The notes below the pieces were generated by a model, which was not told the origin of the DNA, did not search any database, and worked only from the letters and a program-made list of their open reading frames with translations. Of a DNA stretch of 64,000 nt, positions 29,736 through 39,566 are shown in pieces; position 1 is the stretch's first letter, and each line of letters opens with the position of its first letter. The DNA is from Rugamonas rubra. Its GTDB lineage: Bacteria; Pseudomonadota; Gammaproteobacteria; Burkholderiales; Burkholderiaceae_D. The DNA lies in NCBI RefSeq assembly GCF_900114705.1, contig NZ_FOTW01000022.1, positions 82,200-146,199 of the forward strand, in the 5' to 3' direction. A program made the translations under genes and the position numbers.

Positions 29736-30878
29736 CTAAGGTTTGCCGGCGTCGAAGCGCGCGGAGATGACGTCGCGGTAGAACTGGCCCGCCGCGTCGC
29801 TGCCGCCGATGACGTACAGGCGGCCGTCCTCCTCCACCGCCGCCAGCCCGGCGCGGCCGGTGGGCAGCTTGCCGGTGGGCGTGATGCGCCAGCGGCCCAG
29901 CGCGTCCGGCAGGCCCTCGTTGCGGTGCACATAGGTGAAGTTGATCCAGTTGGCATAGGCGCCGGTGCCGGGCTGGCCGCCGACGGTGAAGATGAGCGAG
30001 GAGTTCGGCATCGTCGGCACCGGCGCGAACACGCTGGCGTGGCCGTACAGGCCGGAGGTCAGGCGCGCCGCCGAGCTTTGCCAGGGCTTGAGCGTGCCGT
30101 CGGGGCGCGGCATGGCGACCTGGACGTCGTCGAACACGTCGTACAGGTCCAAATCGCCCCAGCCGCCGAGCACCACGATGTTCTTGTGCACGGCCAGCGC
30201 CTGCGGGCTGCTGCGGCCGCCCTTGAGGTGGAAGTTGGCGATTTGCCAGGGACCGAGCTGGCAGTTGTTGTTCAGTTTCGCCACTTCGACGGTGTCGAGG
30301 TGGACGGTGTCGGCGCCGATCTGCGTGACGCCGGCGACCGCGTACAGGTAGCTGCCCTGGTCGGTGTGAATGGCCACCAGGCTGTGGTTGGAACGCGGCG
30401 TCTTCAAATGGCCGGCGTTGGTGGTCCAGGCGGACAGGTGGCCGTCGGCCTGGATGCGGGCGTACTGCACGTCGTCGTAGTAGGTGAGCGAGGTCGGCGT
30501 GGACGAGCTGCCGCCGGCCAAGAACAGGCAGCCGCCGGCGCGGGTGGTGGCGGCGCCGGCGCGCGCGTTCTGGAACGACGGTTCGGCCGTCCACGGGCCC
30601 AGGCGGCCATTGGCGCCTATGGTCGAGCGGCGCACGCTGTCGTAGTAGGTGACCACGCCGCTGCTGGCGTCGAACTGGTATCCGCCGGCGACGTAGATCT
30701 GTTTGTTGGCCAGCGTCGCGGCGAGGTAGGTGCGCGGCTCGGGCAGCTGCGGCTCGGTCTCGAAGGGGCAGAAGGCGGGGGCGTCGGTCGGCATCCAGGA
30801 CTGGCGGCAGTCGCCGTTGTCGGCGAAGGCGCTGGGCAGGGCGAAGGCGGCGAGCAGCGGGAGGTGGGTGGGTTTCAT
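29736..30878 (-). CDS. Secreted kelch-like beta-propeller protein
   Basis: 380 residues from ATG 30878, with ATGGAG ahead. There is a short signal peptide (about 1-19, ending AFA). Several units of about 50 residues show the kelch pattern of hydrophobic strand, Gly-Gly, then a Trp or Tyr: IYVAGGYQF, LFLAGGSSS, VVLGGWGDLD, IFTVGGQPG, LYVIGGSDA. This predicts an extracytoplasmic propeller. The ligand or enzyme activity is unknown. It is divergent from the urease operon and shares the upstream gap with it. Confidence 0.75.
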   Translation of the reverse strand: MKPTHLPLLAAFALPSAFADNGDCRQSWMPTDAPAFCPFETEPQLPEPRTYLAATLANKQIYVAGGYQFDASSGVVTYYDSVRRSTIGANGRLGPWTAEPSFQNARAGAATTRAGGCLFLAGGSSSTPTSLTYYDDVQYARIQADGHLSAWTTNAGHLKTPRSNHSLVAIHTDQGSYLYAVAGVTQIGADTVHLDTVEVAKLNNNCQLGPWQIANFHLKGGRSSPQALAVHKNIVVLGGWGDLDLYDVFDDVQVAMPRPDGTLKPWQSSAARLTSGLYGHASVFAPVPTMPNSSLIFTVGGQPGTGAYANWINFTYVHRNEGLPDALGRWRITPTGKLPTGRAGLAAVEEDGRLYVIGGSDAAGQFYRDVISARFDAGKP

Positions 30879-31029
30879 GTTCGGCTCCATTTCGGGTGTG
30901 CTGTGCGGTTTGCTGAGGATTCAATCTGCCCTCGGATTGCCGGCGCATTGATCTTTATGCTAGACCCAAGCTGAGCGGTTTCTTTGTGCGGTATTAAGGA
31001 TCGTGTTCCGCAGGCGAGTGGCCATATTT

Positions 31030-31044
31030 GCACCATTTCGGTGC
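31030..31044 (+). promoter_or_regulatory. NtrC-type binding site upstream of ureD
   Basis: GCACC-N5-GGTGC, the spacing and arms of the E. coli glnA NtrC sites. A second, weaker copy (TGCAA...TTGGTGCA) lies at 31046-31064. The centre is about 70 bp upstream of the -24 element, a usual place for a sigma-54 enhancer. Confidence 0.65.
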
Positions 31045-31103
31045 GTGCAACTCGGATTGGTGCAGATTCATTGAAAGGCGATCAAGTAATTCAACGCCGC
31101 GAC

Positions 31104-31119
31104 TGGCACACATCTTGCT
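31104..31119 (+). promoter_or_regulatory. Sigma-54 promoter of the urease operon
   Basis: TGGCAC-N5-TTGCT matches the -24/-12 consensus exactly, with the GG-N10-GC spacing intact. Predicted start near 31130, about 25 bp ahead of ureD. Confidence 0.8.
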
Positions 31120-31156
31120 CATGTCAATAGGTAGCGTTACCTATTGCAAAGCCACC

Positions 31157-32026
31157 ATGCCCGATTGCCTGTCCAGCCGAGAACCAACCGTCAGCCCCAG
31201 CGCCTGGCAGGCCAGCCTCGCGCTGCGTTTCGCCGACGATGCCGGCACCACGCGCTTGGTCGACAAGCGCCACGTCGGGCCGCTGCGCGTGCAGAAGGCG
31301 CTGTATCCGGAGGGCGGGGCGGTGTGCCACGCCATCGTGGTCCATCCGCCCGGCGGCGTGGTCGGCGGCGACCGGTTGGCGATCCGCGCCGAGGTCGGCG
31401 CGCAGGCGCGCGCGCTGCTCACCACGCCGGGCGCGGCCAAGTGGTACAAGGCCAACGGCAAGCGCTCCCGCCAGGACGTGCGGTTGGAGGTCGGCGCCGG
31501 CGCGTCGCTGGAGTGGCTGCCGCAGGAGACCATCTTCTTCGACCACGCCGACGTCGCGCTGGAGCAGCACGTGGCGTTGGCGGCGGACGCCAGCTACATC
31601 GGCTGCGAGATCCTGTGCATGGGGCGGCGCGCCTCCGGCGAGTCGTTCAGCGCGGGACGTGTCAGCCAGCGCAGCCAGATCCAGCGCGCCGGAAAATTGA
31701 TTTGGTGGGAGCAGGGCGTGCTGCTGGGCGGCCGGCTGGATAGTCCGCTGGGGCTGCAGGGCGCCTCCGTTTGCGCCACCCTGATCGCGGTCGGCAAGCC
31801 GCTGCCCGCCTCGGTGCTGGACCAGCTGCGCGCCGACCTGGCCGCCCTTGCCACACCCTCTGGCGCGGCGAAGGTCGGCGTCAGCCAGGCCAAGGGCGTG
31901 CTGGTGGCGCGCCACTTGGGCGACGACAGCGAGCTCGCGCGCCACCTCATGCTCGCCGTGTGGCGCCGTTTGCGCCCGCATCTGCTGGAGCGCGTGGCGG
32001 TGGTGCCGCGCATCTGGCAAACCTGA
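31157..32026 (+). CDS. ureD: Urease accessory protein UreD (UreH)
   Basis: 289 residues. It contains the UreD family blocks LRVQKALYPEGGAVCHAIVVHPPGGVVGGD and LEWLPQETIFFDHADV. UreD binds apo-urease and, with UreF and UreG, guides nickel insertion. ATG 31157 is preferred because upstream in-frame codons cover the sigma-54 promoter region and encode nothing family-like. It is the first gene of the operon and ends 12 bp before ureA. Confidence 0.95.
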   Translation: MPDCLSSREPTVSPSAWQASLALRFADDAGTTRLVDKRHVGPLRVQKALYPEGGAVCHAIVVHPPGGVVGGDRLAIRAEVGAQARALLTTPGAAKWYKANGKRSRQDVRLEVGAGASLEWLPQETIFFDHADVALEQHVALAADASYIGCEILCMGRRASGESFSAGRVSQRSQIQRAGKLIWWEQGVLLGGRLDSPLGLQGASVCATLIAVGKPLPASVLDQLRADLAALATPSGAAKVGVSQAKGVLVARHLGDDSELARHLMLAVWRRLRPHLLERVAVVPRIWQT

Positions 32027-32038
32027 ATTGGAATCCCC

Positions 32039-32341
32039 ATGGACCTCACCCCAAGAGAAAAAGACAAGCTGCTGATCTTCACCGCCGGCCTGCTGGCCGA
32101 GCGCCGGCTGGCGCGCGGCCTGAAGCTGAACTATCCGGAGGCGGTGGCGCTGATCAGCGCGGCCATCATGGAGGGCGCGCGCGACGGCAAGACGGTGGCC
32201 GAGCTGATGTCGGACGGCGCCAAGATCCTGACCCGCGCCGACGTCATGGACGGCATCGCCGAGATGATCCCGGACATCCAGGTCGAGGCCACCTTCCCGG
32301 ACGGTAGCAAGCTGGTGACCGTCCACCATCCGATCCCCTGA
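32039..32341 (+). CDS. ureA: Urease gamma subunit
   Basis: 100 residues, the usual length. LTPREKDKLLIFTAGLLAERR at the N-terminus and PDGSKLVTVHHPIP at the C-terminus are typical. It assembles with UreB and UreC in the cytoplasmic urease trimer. The gap to ureB is 155 bp, longer than other gaps in this operon, and holds a 49-codon ORF (reported separately). Confidence 0.97.
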   Translation: MDLTPREKDKLLIFTAGLLAERRLARGLKLNYPEAVALISAAIMEGARDGKTVAELMSDGAKILTRADVMDGIAEMIPDIQVEATFPDGSKLVTVHHPIP

Positions 32342-32350
32342 GCCGCCGCC

Positions 32351-32500
32351 ATGTCGCCGTTCCACTCCATGCCGCCGCCCGCCATTGCCGCCCTTATCCA
32401 AAGGCGGCCCGGCCGGCCGCAATCGTCCCGCCACCCACAAGGCGACGGGTGTTCGAACACCAACCACTACCAGACATTGTTCTTACGGAGCGCATCATGA
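32351..32500 (+). other. Possible 49-codon ORF in the ureA-ureB gap
   Basis: ATG 32351 opens a frame of 49 codons whose stop overlaps the ureB start (ATGA). The product is Pro/Arg/Ser-rich with no recognisable domain, and the ATG lacks a good ribosome site. A perfect 14-bp palindrome, GGTGTTCGAACACC, lies inside at 32448-32461. It may be only chance in GC-rich DNA. Confidence 0.2.
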
Positions 32501-32823
32501 TTCCAGGTGAATTCATTCTTGAAGAGGGCGAAATCGGCCTGAACACGGGCCGCGAGGTCGGCAGCGTGACGGTGGAGAACCGGGGCGACCGGCCGATCCA
32601 GGTCGGCTCGCACTTCCACTTTTTCGAGGTCAATCCGGCGCTGACCTTCGAGCGCTGGCGCGCCTACGGCATGCGGCTCAACATTGCGGCGGGCACCGCC
32701 GTGCGCTTCGAGCCGGGCCAGAAGCGCACGGTGGAGCTGGTCAAGGTGGCCGGCGAGAAGAAGATCTACGGCTTCAACGGCGCCGTCATGGGCGCGCTGC
32801 AAGCGACTCCACCGAAGGGCTGA
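32497..32823 (+). CDS. ureB: Urease beta subunit
   Basis: 108 residues from ATG 32497, preceded by ACGGAG. MIPGEFIL, VGSHFHFFEVNPAL and the closing GFNGAVMG block are hallmarks. An in-frame extension to 32449 is not family-like. It forms the urease trimer with UreA and UreC. ureC begins 2 bp after its stop. Confidence 0.97.
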   Translation: MIPGEFILEEGEIGLNTGREVGSVTVENRGDRPIQVGSHFHFFEVNPALTFERWRAYGMRLNIAAGTAVRFEPGQKRTVELVKVAGEKKIYGFNGAVMGALQATPPKG

Positions 32824-32824
32824 C

Positions 32825-34525
<1,701 letters not shown>

Positions 34526-34555
34526 CGCGCACCGCCCCCAAGCACAAGGAACCCC

Positions 34556-35077
34556 ATGCTGACCCTACACACCAAAATCGACCACGCCGACACCATCGCC
34601 GCCCAACTGGTGCTGCCCTACGAGCTGCGCGAGAAGTGCCGCCTGCGCGCCACCTTGTCCACCGGCGAGGAGGTGGCCGTGTTCACCGTGCGCGGCACCG
34701 TGCTGCGCGACGGCGACCTGCTGACCGGCGAGGACAAGCGCGTGGTGCAGGTGGTGGCCGCCGCCGAGCCGACCTACAAGGTCAGCTGCGCCGACGCGCA
34801 CACGCTGCTGCGCTGCGCCTTCCATCTGGGCAACCGCCACACGCAAGCGCAGGTGGGCGACGGCTTCCTGCGCATCCGCGCCGACGCCGTGCTCAAGGAG
34901 ATGCTGGCCGGCCTGGGCGCGCGCGTCGAGGAGGAGGCGGCCGGCTTCGAGCCGGAGTCGGGCGCCTACGCTGGCGGCCACGGCCACCATGGCGACCACG
35001 GCGATGGCGGCGGCCACCATGCGCTGGCGCCGATTCCGCTGCGCCAACGCATCCACCGTCCAAGCGACGTGGCGTGA
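34556..35077 (+). CDS. ureE: Urease accessory protein UreE (nickel metallochaperone)
   Basis: 173 residues with the UreE N-terminal domain (RGTVLRDGDLLTGEDKRVVQVVAA) and the metal-binding domain containing FHLGNRHTQAQ. The C-terminus carries a His/Gly/Asp-rich tail (GGHGHHGDHGDGGGHH), the nickel store typical of UreE. It hands nickel to the UreG complex. Its stop overlaps the ureF start by one base. Confidence 0.95.
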   Translation: MLTLHTKIDHADTIAAQLVLPYELREKCRLRATLSTGEEVAVFTVRGTVLRDGDLLTGEDKRVVQVVAAAEPTYKVSCADAHTLLRCAFHLGNRHTQAQVGDGFLRIRADAVLKEMLAGLGARVEEEAAGFEPESGAYAGGHGHHGDHGDGGGHHALAPIPLRQRIHRPSDVA

Positions 35078-35757
35078 TGCAGGCCGCCGCCCTGCTGAAC
35101 CTGCTGCAGTTCGCCAGCCCGGCCCTGCCGATCGGCGCCTACAGCTATTCGCAGGGGCTGGAGGCGGCGTTGGAGAACGGCATGGTGAAGGACGCCGACA
35201 GCGCGCGGCGCTGGATCGTGCGCCATCTGCACGAGGTGGTGGCGCAGTGGGAGGCGCCGGTGTGCTGGCGTCTGATGCGCGCCTTCGCCGCGCGCGACGG
35301 TGCCGCCGTGGCGCAGTGGAGCGAGCGCTTCATCGCCTCGCGCGACAGCGCCGAGTTCCGCGCCGAGACGATACAGATGGGCTTTTCGCTGAGCCGCCTG
35401 ATCGCCGAGCTGGGCGTGGCGGAGGCGGCGGCGCTGGCGCTGCTGCAGCGCGAGGCCGAGGTGTCGCTGCCGGCCGCCTTCGCCTGCGCCGTCGACGCGC
35501 TGGCCATCCCGCACGAGGCGGCGCTGCTGGCGATGCTGTTCGCCTGGGCCGAGAACCAGGTGCTGGTGTGCGTCAAGTCGGTGCCGCTGGGGCAGGTGGC
35601 GGGGCAGCGTTTGCTGCTGTCGCTGCGGCCCGAGCTGGAGGCGGCGGCGCGCTACGCGCAGAACGTCGCCGACGACGAGATGTCCAACTGGGCGCCGGGC
35701 CTGTCGCTGCTGTCGATGCAGCACGAGGTGCAGTACAGCCGGCTCTACCGATCCTAA
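35077..35757 (+). CDS. ureF: Urease accessory protein UreF
   Basis: 226 residues beginning ALLNLLQFASPALPIGAYSYSQGLE, the UreF signature, with an all-helical fold expected. The SALPIG-type block and the C-terminal MQHEVQYSRLYRS tail are conserved. It controls the GTPase activity of UreG within the UreDFG complex. Translation is probably coupled to ureE through the TGATG overlap. Confidence 0.95.
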   Translation: MQAAALLNLLQFASPALPIGAYSYSQGLEAALENGMVKDADSARRWIVRHLHEVVAQWEAPVCWRLMRAFAARDGAAVAQWSERFIASRDSAEFRAETIQMGFSLSRLIAELGVAEAAALALLQREAEVSLPAAFACAVDALAIPHEAALLAMLFAWAENQVLVCVKSVPLGQVAGQRLLLSLRPELEAAARYAQNVADDEMSNWAPGLSLLSMQHEVQYSRLYRS

Positions 35758-35782
35758 ACCTTTTGAAGACTGCGAGAAGACG

Positions 35783-36426
<644 letters not shown>

Positions 36427-36430
<4 letters not shown>

Positions 36431-36981
36431 ACTATTCTAAAACCCTGTTGGCCGGCGCGCTGGCGCTGGTCTGCCTGCCGGCGCTGGCGCATCCCGAGAC
36501 GGCGCCGCACGCGCACGGCTTCCTCGACGGCTTCGCCCATCCGTTCAGCGGCGCCGACCATCTGTTGGCGATGCTGGCGGTGGGCATGTGGAGCGTGCGC
36601 CAAGCGAACGCGCAGGCGCTGCCGCCGACCTTCCTCGGCATGATGCTGTTGGGCGTGTTGAGCGGCGTGGCGGGGCTGGCGATTCCCGGCCTGGAACTGG
36701 GCATCGCCTTGACGGTGGTCCTGATGGGGGCCTTGATCGCGCTGGCGGCGCGGCTGCCGGCGCCGGCCGGCGCGGCGCTGGTGGGGCTGTTCGCCGTCCT
36801 GCACGGCAACGCCCACGGCCACGAGCTGCCGCAGGCGGCCAGCGCGATGGGACTGCTGGCGGCCAGCGCCCTGCTGATTCTGGCGGGGCGGGCGCTGGGC
36901 CGGGTCAGCCCGGCGCTGGTGAGCAAGTTGTCCGGCGCGCTGATCGCCGCCGTCGGCCTGCTGCTGGTGACCGGCGTCTGA
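36427..36981 (+). CDS. ureJ: HupE/UreJ family nickel permease
   Basis: 184 residues with a cleavable leader (ending ALA), then the family motif HGFLDGFAHPFSGADHLLAMLAVG and about six membrane segments, including a second His cluster HGNAHGHELP. HupE/UreJ proteins move nickel into the cell. The four-base overlap with ureG places it in the urease operon, supplying nickel to the enzyme. Confidence 0.92.
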
Positions 36982-36988
36982 GCAGCGC

Positions 36989-37609
36989 TCAGGAAGGACG
37001 GTCGTCGCTGCGCCGCTCGGACAGGATGATCGGCGCCGCCTTGGCCGGATACAGGCCGAGGTGGCCGTCGAAGCCGGCGCGGATGGCGGCCATGTCGAGC
37101 TCCTGGTCGCCCGTCAGGTGGACGTGCTCGACCAGTCCCAGCGTCTTGTTGGGGTAGTCGATATACACCAGCACCAGCGGCACCTTGGCCTCCAGCGCCA
37201 GGTGGTAGAAGCCGCTCTTCCAGTTGGGCCGGTAGCCGCGCGTACCCTCGGGGGTGATGCCGACCCAGTACCAGTCGGCCGCGTTCATGCGCGCCGCCTG
37301 GGTGCGGATGGTGCCGCTGGGCGTGCCGCGCTCGACCGGCTCGCCGCCCATCTTGCGGAACCAGCCGCCCAACGGGGTCTTGAACAGCGAGTCCTTGGCC
37401 AGCCAGCGGAAGGGCAGGTTGAGCGCCCATTTGCCGACCAGGCCGATGGGGAAGTCCCAGTTCGAGGTGTGCGGATAGATCACGCAGATGCCGCGCGGGC
37501 CGGGCAGCGGGCGGTACAGCAGGCGCCAGCCGAACAGGCCCAGCACGCGCAAGGCGGCGCGCTGGCCCCAGGTCGGCAGGTCCTGCGCTTGGAGTTGGTA
37601 TTTGCTCAT
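36989..37609 (-). CDS. PlsC-like 1-acyl-glycerol-phosphate acyltransferase family protein
   Basis: 206 residues. The catalytic H-x4-D motif is in PHTSNWDF and the glycerol-phosphate binding PEGTR is in GITPEGTRG, so the enzyme core is intact. There is no clear signal peptide, but hydrophobic segments around residues 18-45 could attach it to the inner membrane. Substrate could be a lysophospholipid or another acyl acceptor. It converges with the urease operon, 7 bp from the ureJ stop. Confidence 0.82.
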   Translation of the reverse strand: MSKYQLQAQDLPTWGQRAALRVLGLFGWRLLYRPLPGPRGICVIYPHTSNWDFPIGLVGKWALNLPFRWLAKDSLFKTPLGGWFRKMGGEPVERGTPSGTIRTQAARMNAADWYWVGITPEGTRGYRPNWKSGFYHLALEAKVPLVLVYIDYPNKTLGLVEHVHLTGDQELDMAAIRAGFDGHLGLYPAKAAPIILSERRSDDRPS

Positions 37610-37847
37610 GGTTTTCCCTGTCCTGTGGTGTGGCGTTTGTTTTGTTTTATTATCACTATTGACAGGCCGGCATTTACCTCGTCAAAAAATCCGCGCAGGC
37701 ATTCTATATTGCGCTACCGCACCCAGCAAGCTTTAGCTGCCGCCGCCGCGGATGGCGGGCGGAACCATTTCGCGTGTTTCTTGTCAAACAGATCATGGTA
37801 TTCACGCCGCCCGCACCCATGCGGCGGCCAACGTGATCGGGAGCTGC

Positions 37848-39209
37848 ATGACAGCAAGAACAATATTCTGCGTGAGCTTGGGCGGCGACAATTTTGGGGA
37901 GGAATGCGGTGCGGTGGTCGAGGGTTGGGAGGTGGGCCGGGCGGCCGGCCTGGCGGAAGCGCGTCGCCTGCTGCGCCAGCGTCCCTACGCGCTGGGACTG
38001 CTGCTGATCGGGCCGCAGCGCCAGCTCGACGGCGAACTCGAGCGGTTTCTGCGCGAGCATTGGCGGCAGCACTGGGTCGCCGTGCTCGACGCCACGGCCC
38101 TGCGCAGTCCCGCCAGCCGGCAACTGGTGTTCGAGCATTGCGCCGATTTCCACACCCGGCCCGTCGACGTGCCGCGGTTGCGCCACACCTTGGGCCACGT
38201 CCACGGCCTGGCCAGCCTGCGTGCCGAGGCAGGCGCGGACGCGCCGGCGCTTTTGCGCTCCAGTCCGCTGACCGGCCACAGCGAGGCCGTGGCCACGCTG
38301 CGCCGGCAGATCGCCAAGGTGGCGGGGGCCGGCGCGCCGGTGCTGATCTGGGGCGAGAGCGGCAGCGGCAAGGAGCTGGTGGCGCAGGCGGTGCACGCCC
38401 AGTCGGCGCGCGCCGGCGGCCCCTTCGTGCCGGTCAACTGCGGCGCCATGCCGGCCGGCCTGATCCAGTCCGAGTTGTTCGGCCACCAGCGCGGCGCCTT
38501 CACCGGCGCGGCGCGCGACAAGCGCGGCCTGATCGAGGCGGCGGCCGGCGGTTCGTTGTTCCTCGACGAGATCGGCGACCTGCCGCTGGAGTTGCAGGCC
38601 AACCTGCTGCGCTTCCTACAGGAAAAGACCATCTACCGGCTCGGCTCGACGCAGAGCGTCAGCGTCGACGTGCGGGTGATCGCCGCCTCGCACGTCGACC
38701 TGCAACGGGCGGTCGAGCGCGGCAGCTTCCGCGAGGACCTGTACTACCGGCTCAACGTGCTGGCGCTGGACGTGCCGGCGCTGCGCCAGCGGCGCGACGA
38801 TCTGGAGGCGCTGGCCGAGCATTTCTTCCACACCTACGCGGCCGAGCGGGCGCCGCGCGTCAAGGGCTTCAGCGCCAAGGCCCTGCAGGCGATCCGCGCG
38901 CACGACTGGCCGGGCAATGTGCGCGAGCTGATCAACCGGGTGCGGCGGGCGATGGTGATGGCCGACGGCCGCCTGATCGCACCGCGCGACCTCGGCCTGG
39001 ACGAGGCCGCTGCCGCCGCGCCGGCCGACCGCGACGCGCTCGACCAGGCCCGCATCCGCGCCGAGCGCGACGCCATCGACGCCAGCCTGCTGCGGGCCGG
39101 GCGCAACATCACGCTGGCGGCGCGCGACCTGGGTGTCTCGCGCATGACACTGTACCGCCTGCTGGCCAAGCACGGCATCGGCGCGCCGGCGCGCGCCGGC
39201 CGGCCCTGA
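37848..39209 (+). CDS. Sigma-54-dependent activator, VpsR-like
   Basis: 453 residues from ATG 37848, with GGGAG ahead. The first 130 residues look like a degenerate receiver: no acidic DD pair or TP-K motif, as in VpsR, which responds to c-di-GMP. The AAA+ domain (about 140-375) has Walker A GESGSGKE, the sigma-54 contact GAFTGA in HQRGAFTGAARD and Walker B GGSLFLDEIGD. The C-terminus is a Fis-type HTH (NITLAARDLGVSRMTLYRLL). A sigma-54 promoter lies 266 bp downstream of its stop, ahead of the amyloid-like operon. Control of that operon is inferred. Confidence 0.88.
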   Translation: MTARTIFCVSLGGDNFGEECGAVVEGWEVGRAAGLAEARRLLRQRPYALGLLLIGPQRQLDGELERFLREHWRQHWVAVLDATALRSPASRQLVFEHCADFHTRPVDVPRLRHTLGHVHGLASLRAEAGADAPALLRSSPLTGHSEAVATLRRQIAKVAGAGAPVLIWGESGSGKELVAQAVHAQSARAGGPFVPVNCGAMPAGLIQSELFGHQRGAFTGAARDKRGLIEAAAGGSLFLDEIGDLPLELQANLLRFLQEKTIYRLGSTQSVSVDVRVIAASHVDLQRAVERGSFREDLYYRLNVLALDVPALRQRRDDLEALAEHFFHTYAAERAPRVKGFSAKALQAIRAHDWPGNVRELINRVRRAMVMADGRLIAPRDLGLDEAAAAAPADRDALDQARIRAERDAIDASLLRAGRNITLAARDLGVSRMTLYRLLAKHGIGAPARAGRP

Positions 39210-39566
39210 GCGCGGCCGCCGCCGGCCGCCGCCGATCCCATCCCTGTTACAGCTTGCGCACGTGAAATTCGACGCCGCCGCGCCGGCCCGGCCAGGGGCG
39301 GCGCCGGGGCCGGCACGGCGCGCCGGCGGGGTGGCGGCGGGTGGCGCGCCCGCTTGGCGTGTCACAGCGGCGTGACGAAAGGCCTGGGCACGGCGCCGGA
39401 CGGCGCTCCGCGCCGACCCGGCGGACGCCGACATATCGTTGAGTTTCAATGGCTTAGCGCGCTTTTGTGGGTGGTGGCATCAACTTTGCGAAGGAGGGAC
39501 AACCGGGTGTACGGCCCCCCCGGCGCAAGCCATCCCTTTGTTCAACCCACGGAAGCAGGAGCAGCT
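39210..39566 (+). other. Regulatory gap ahead of the Fap-like operon
   Basis: 357 bp without a gene. The first half is very GC-rich. An inverted repeat GTCAC-N6-GTGAC lies at 39361-39376, about 100 bp ahead of the -24 box, and could be the enhancer. The rest is a less GC-rich stretch holding the sigma-54 promoter and an untranslated leader with AAGGAGGG at 39491-39498 and a second AGGAG just before the start codon. Confidence 0.5.
39475..39490 (+). promoter_or_regulatory. Sigma-54 promoter of the Fap-like operon
   Basis: TGGCAT-N5-TTGCG, with the invariant GG (39476-39477) and GC (39488-39489) spaced by 10 bp. The predicted start is near 39501, about 66 bp ahead of the first gene. It has two deviations from consensus, but an activator of the right class is encoded immediately upstream. 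Confidence 0.7.

Noticed and set aside
37610..37847. Promoter of the sigma-54 activator (TTGACA at 37669, TATATT further down)
   Set aside because: The -35-like and -10-like hexamers do not pair at 16-18 bp; no confident promoter could be assigned.
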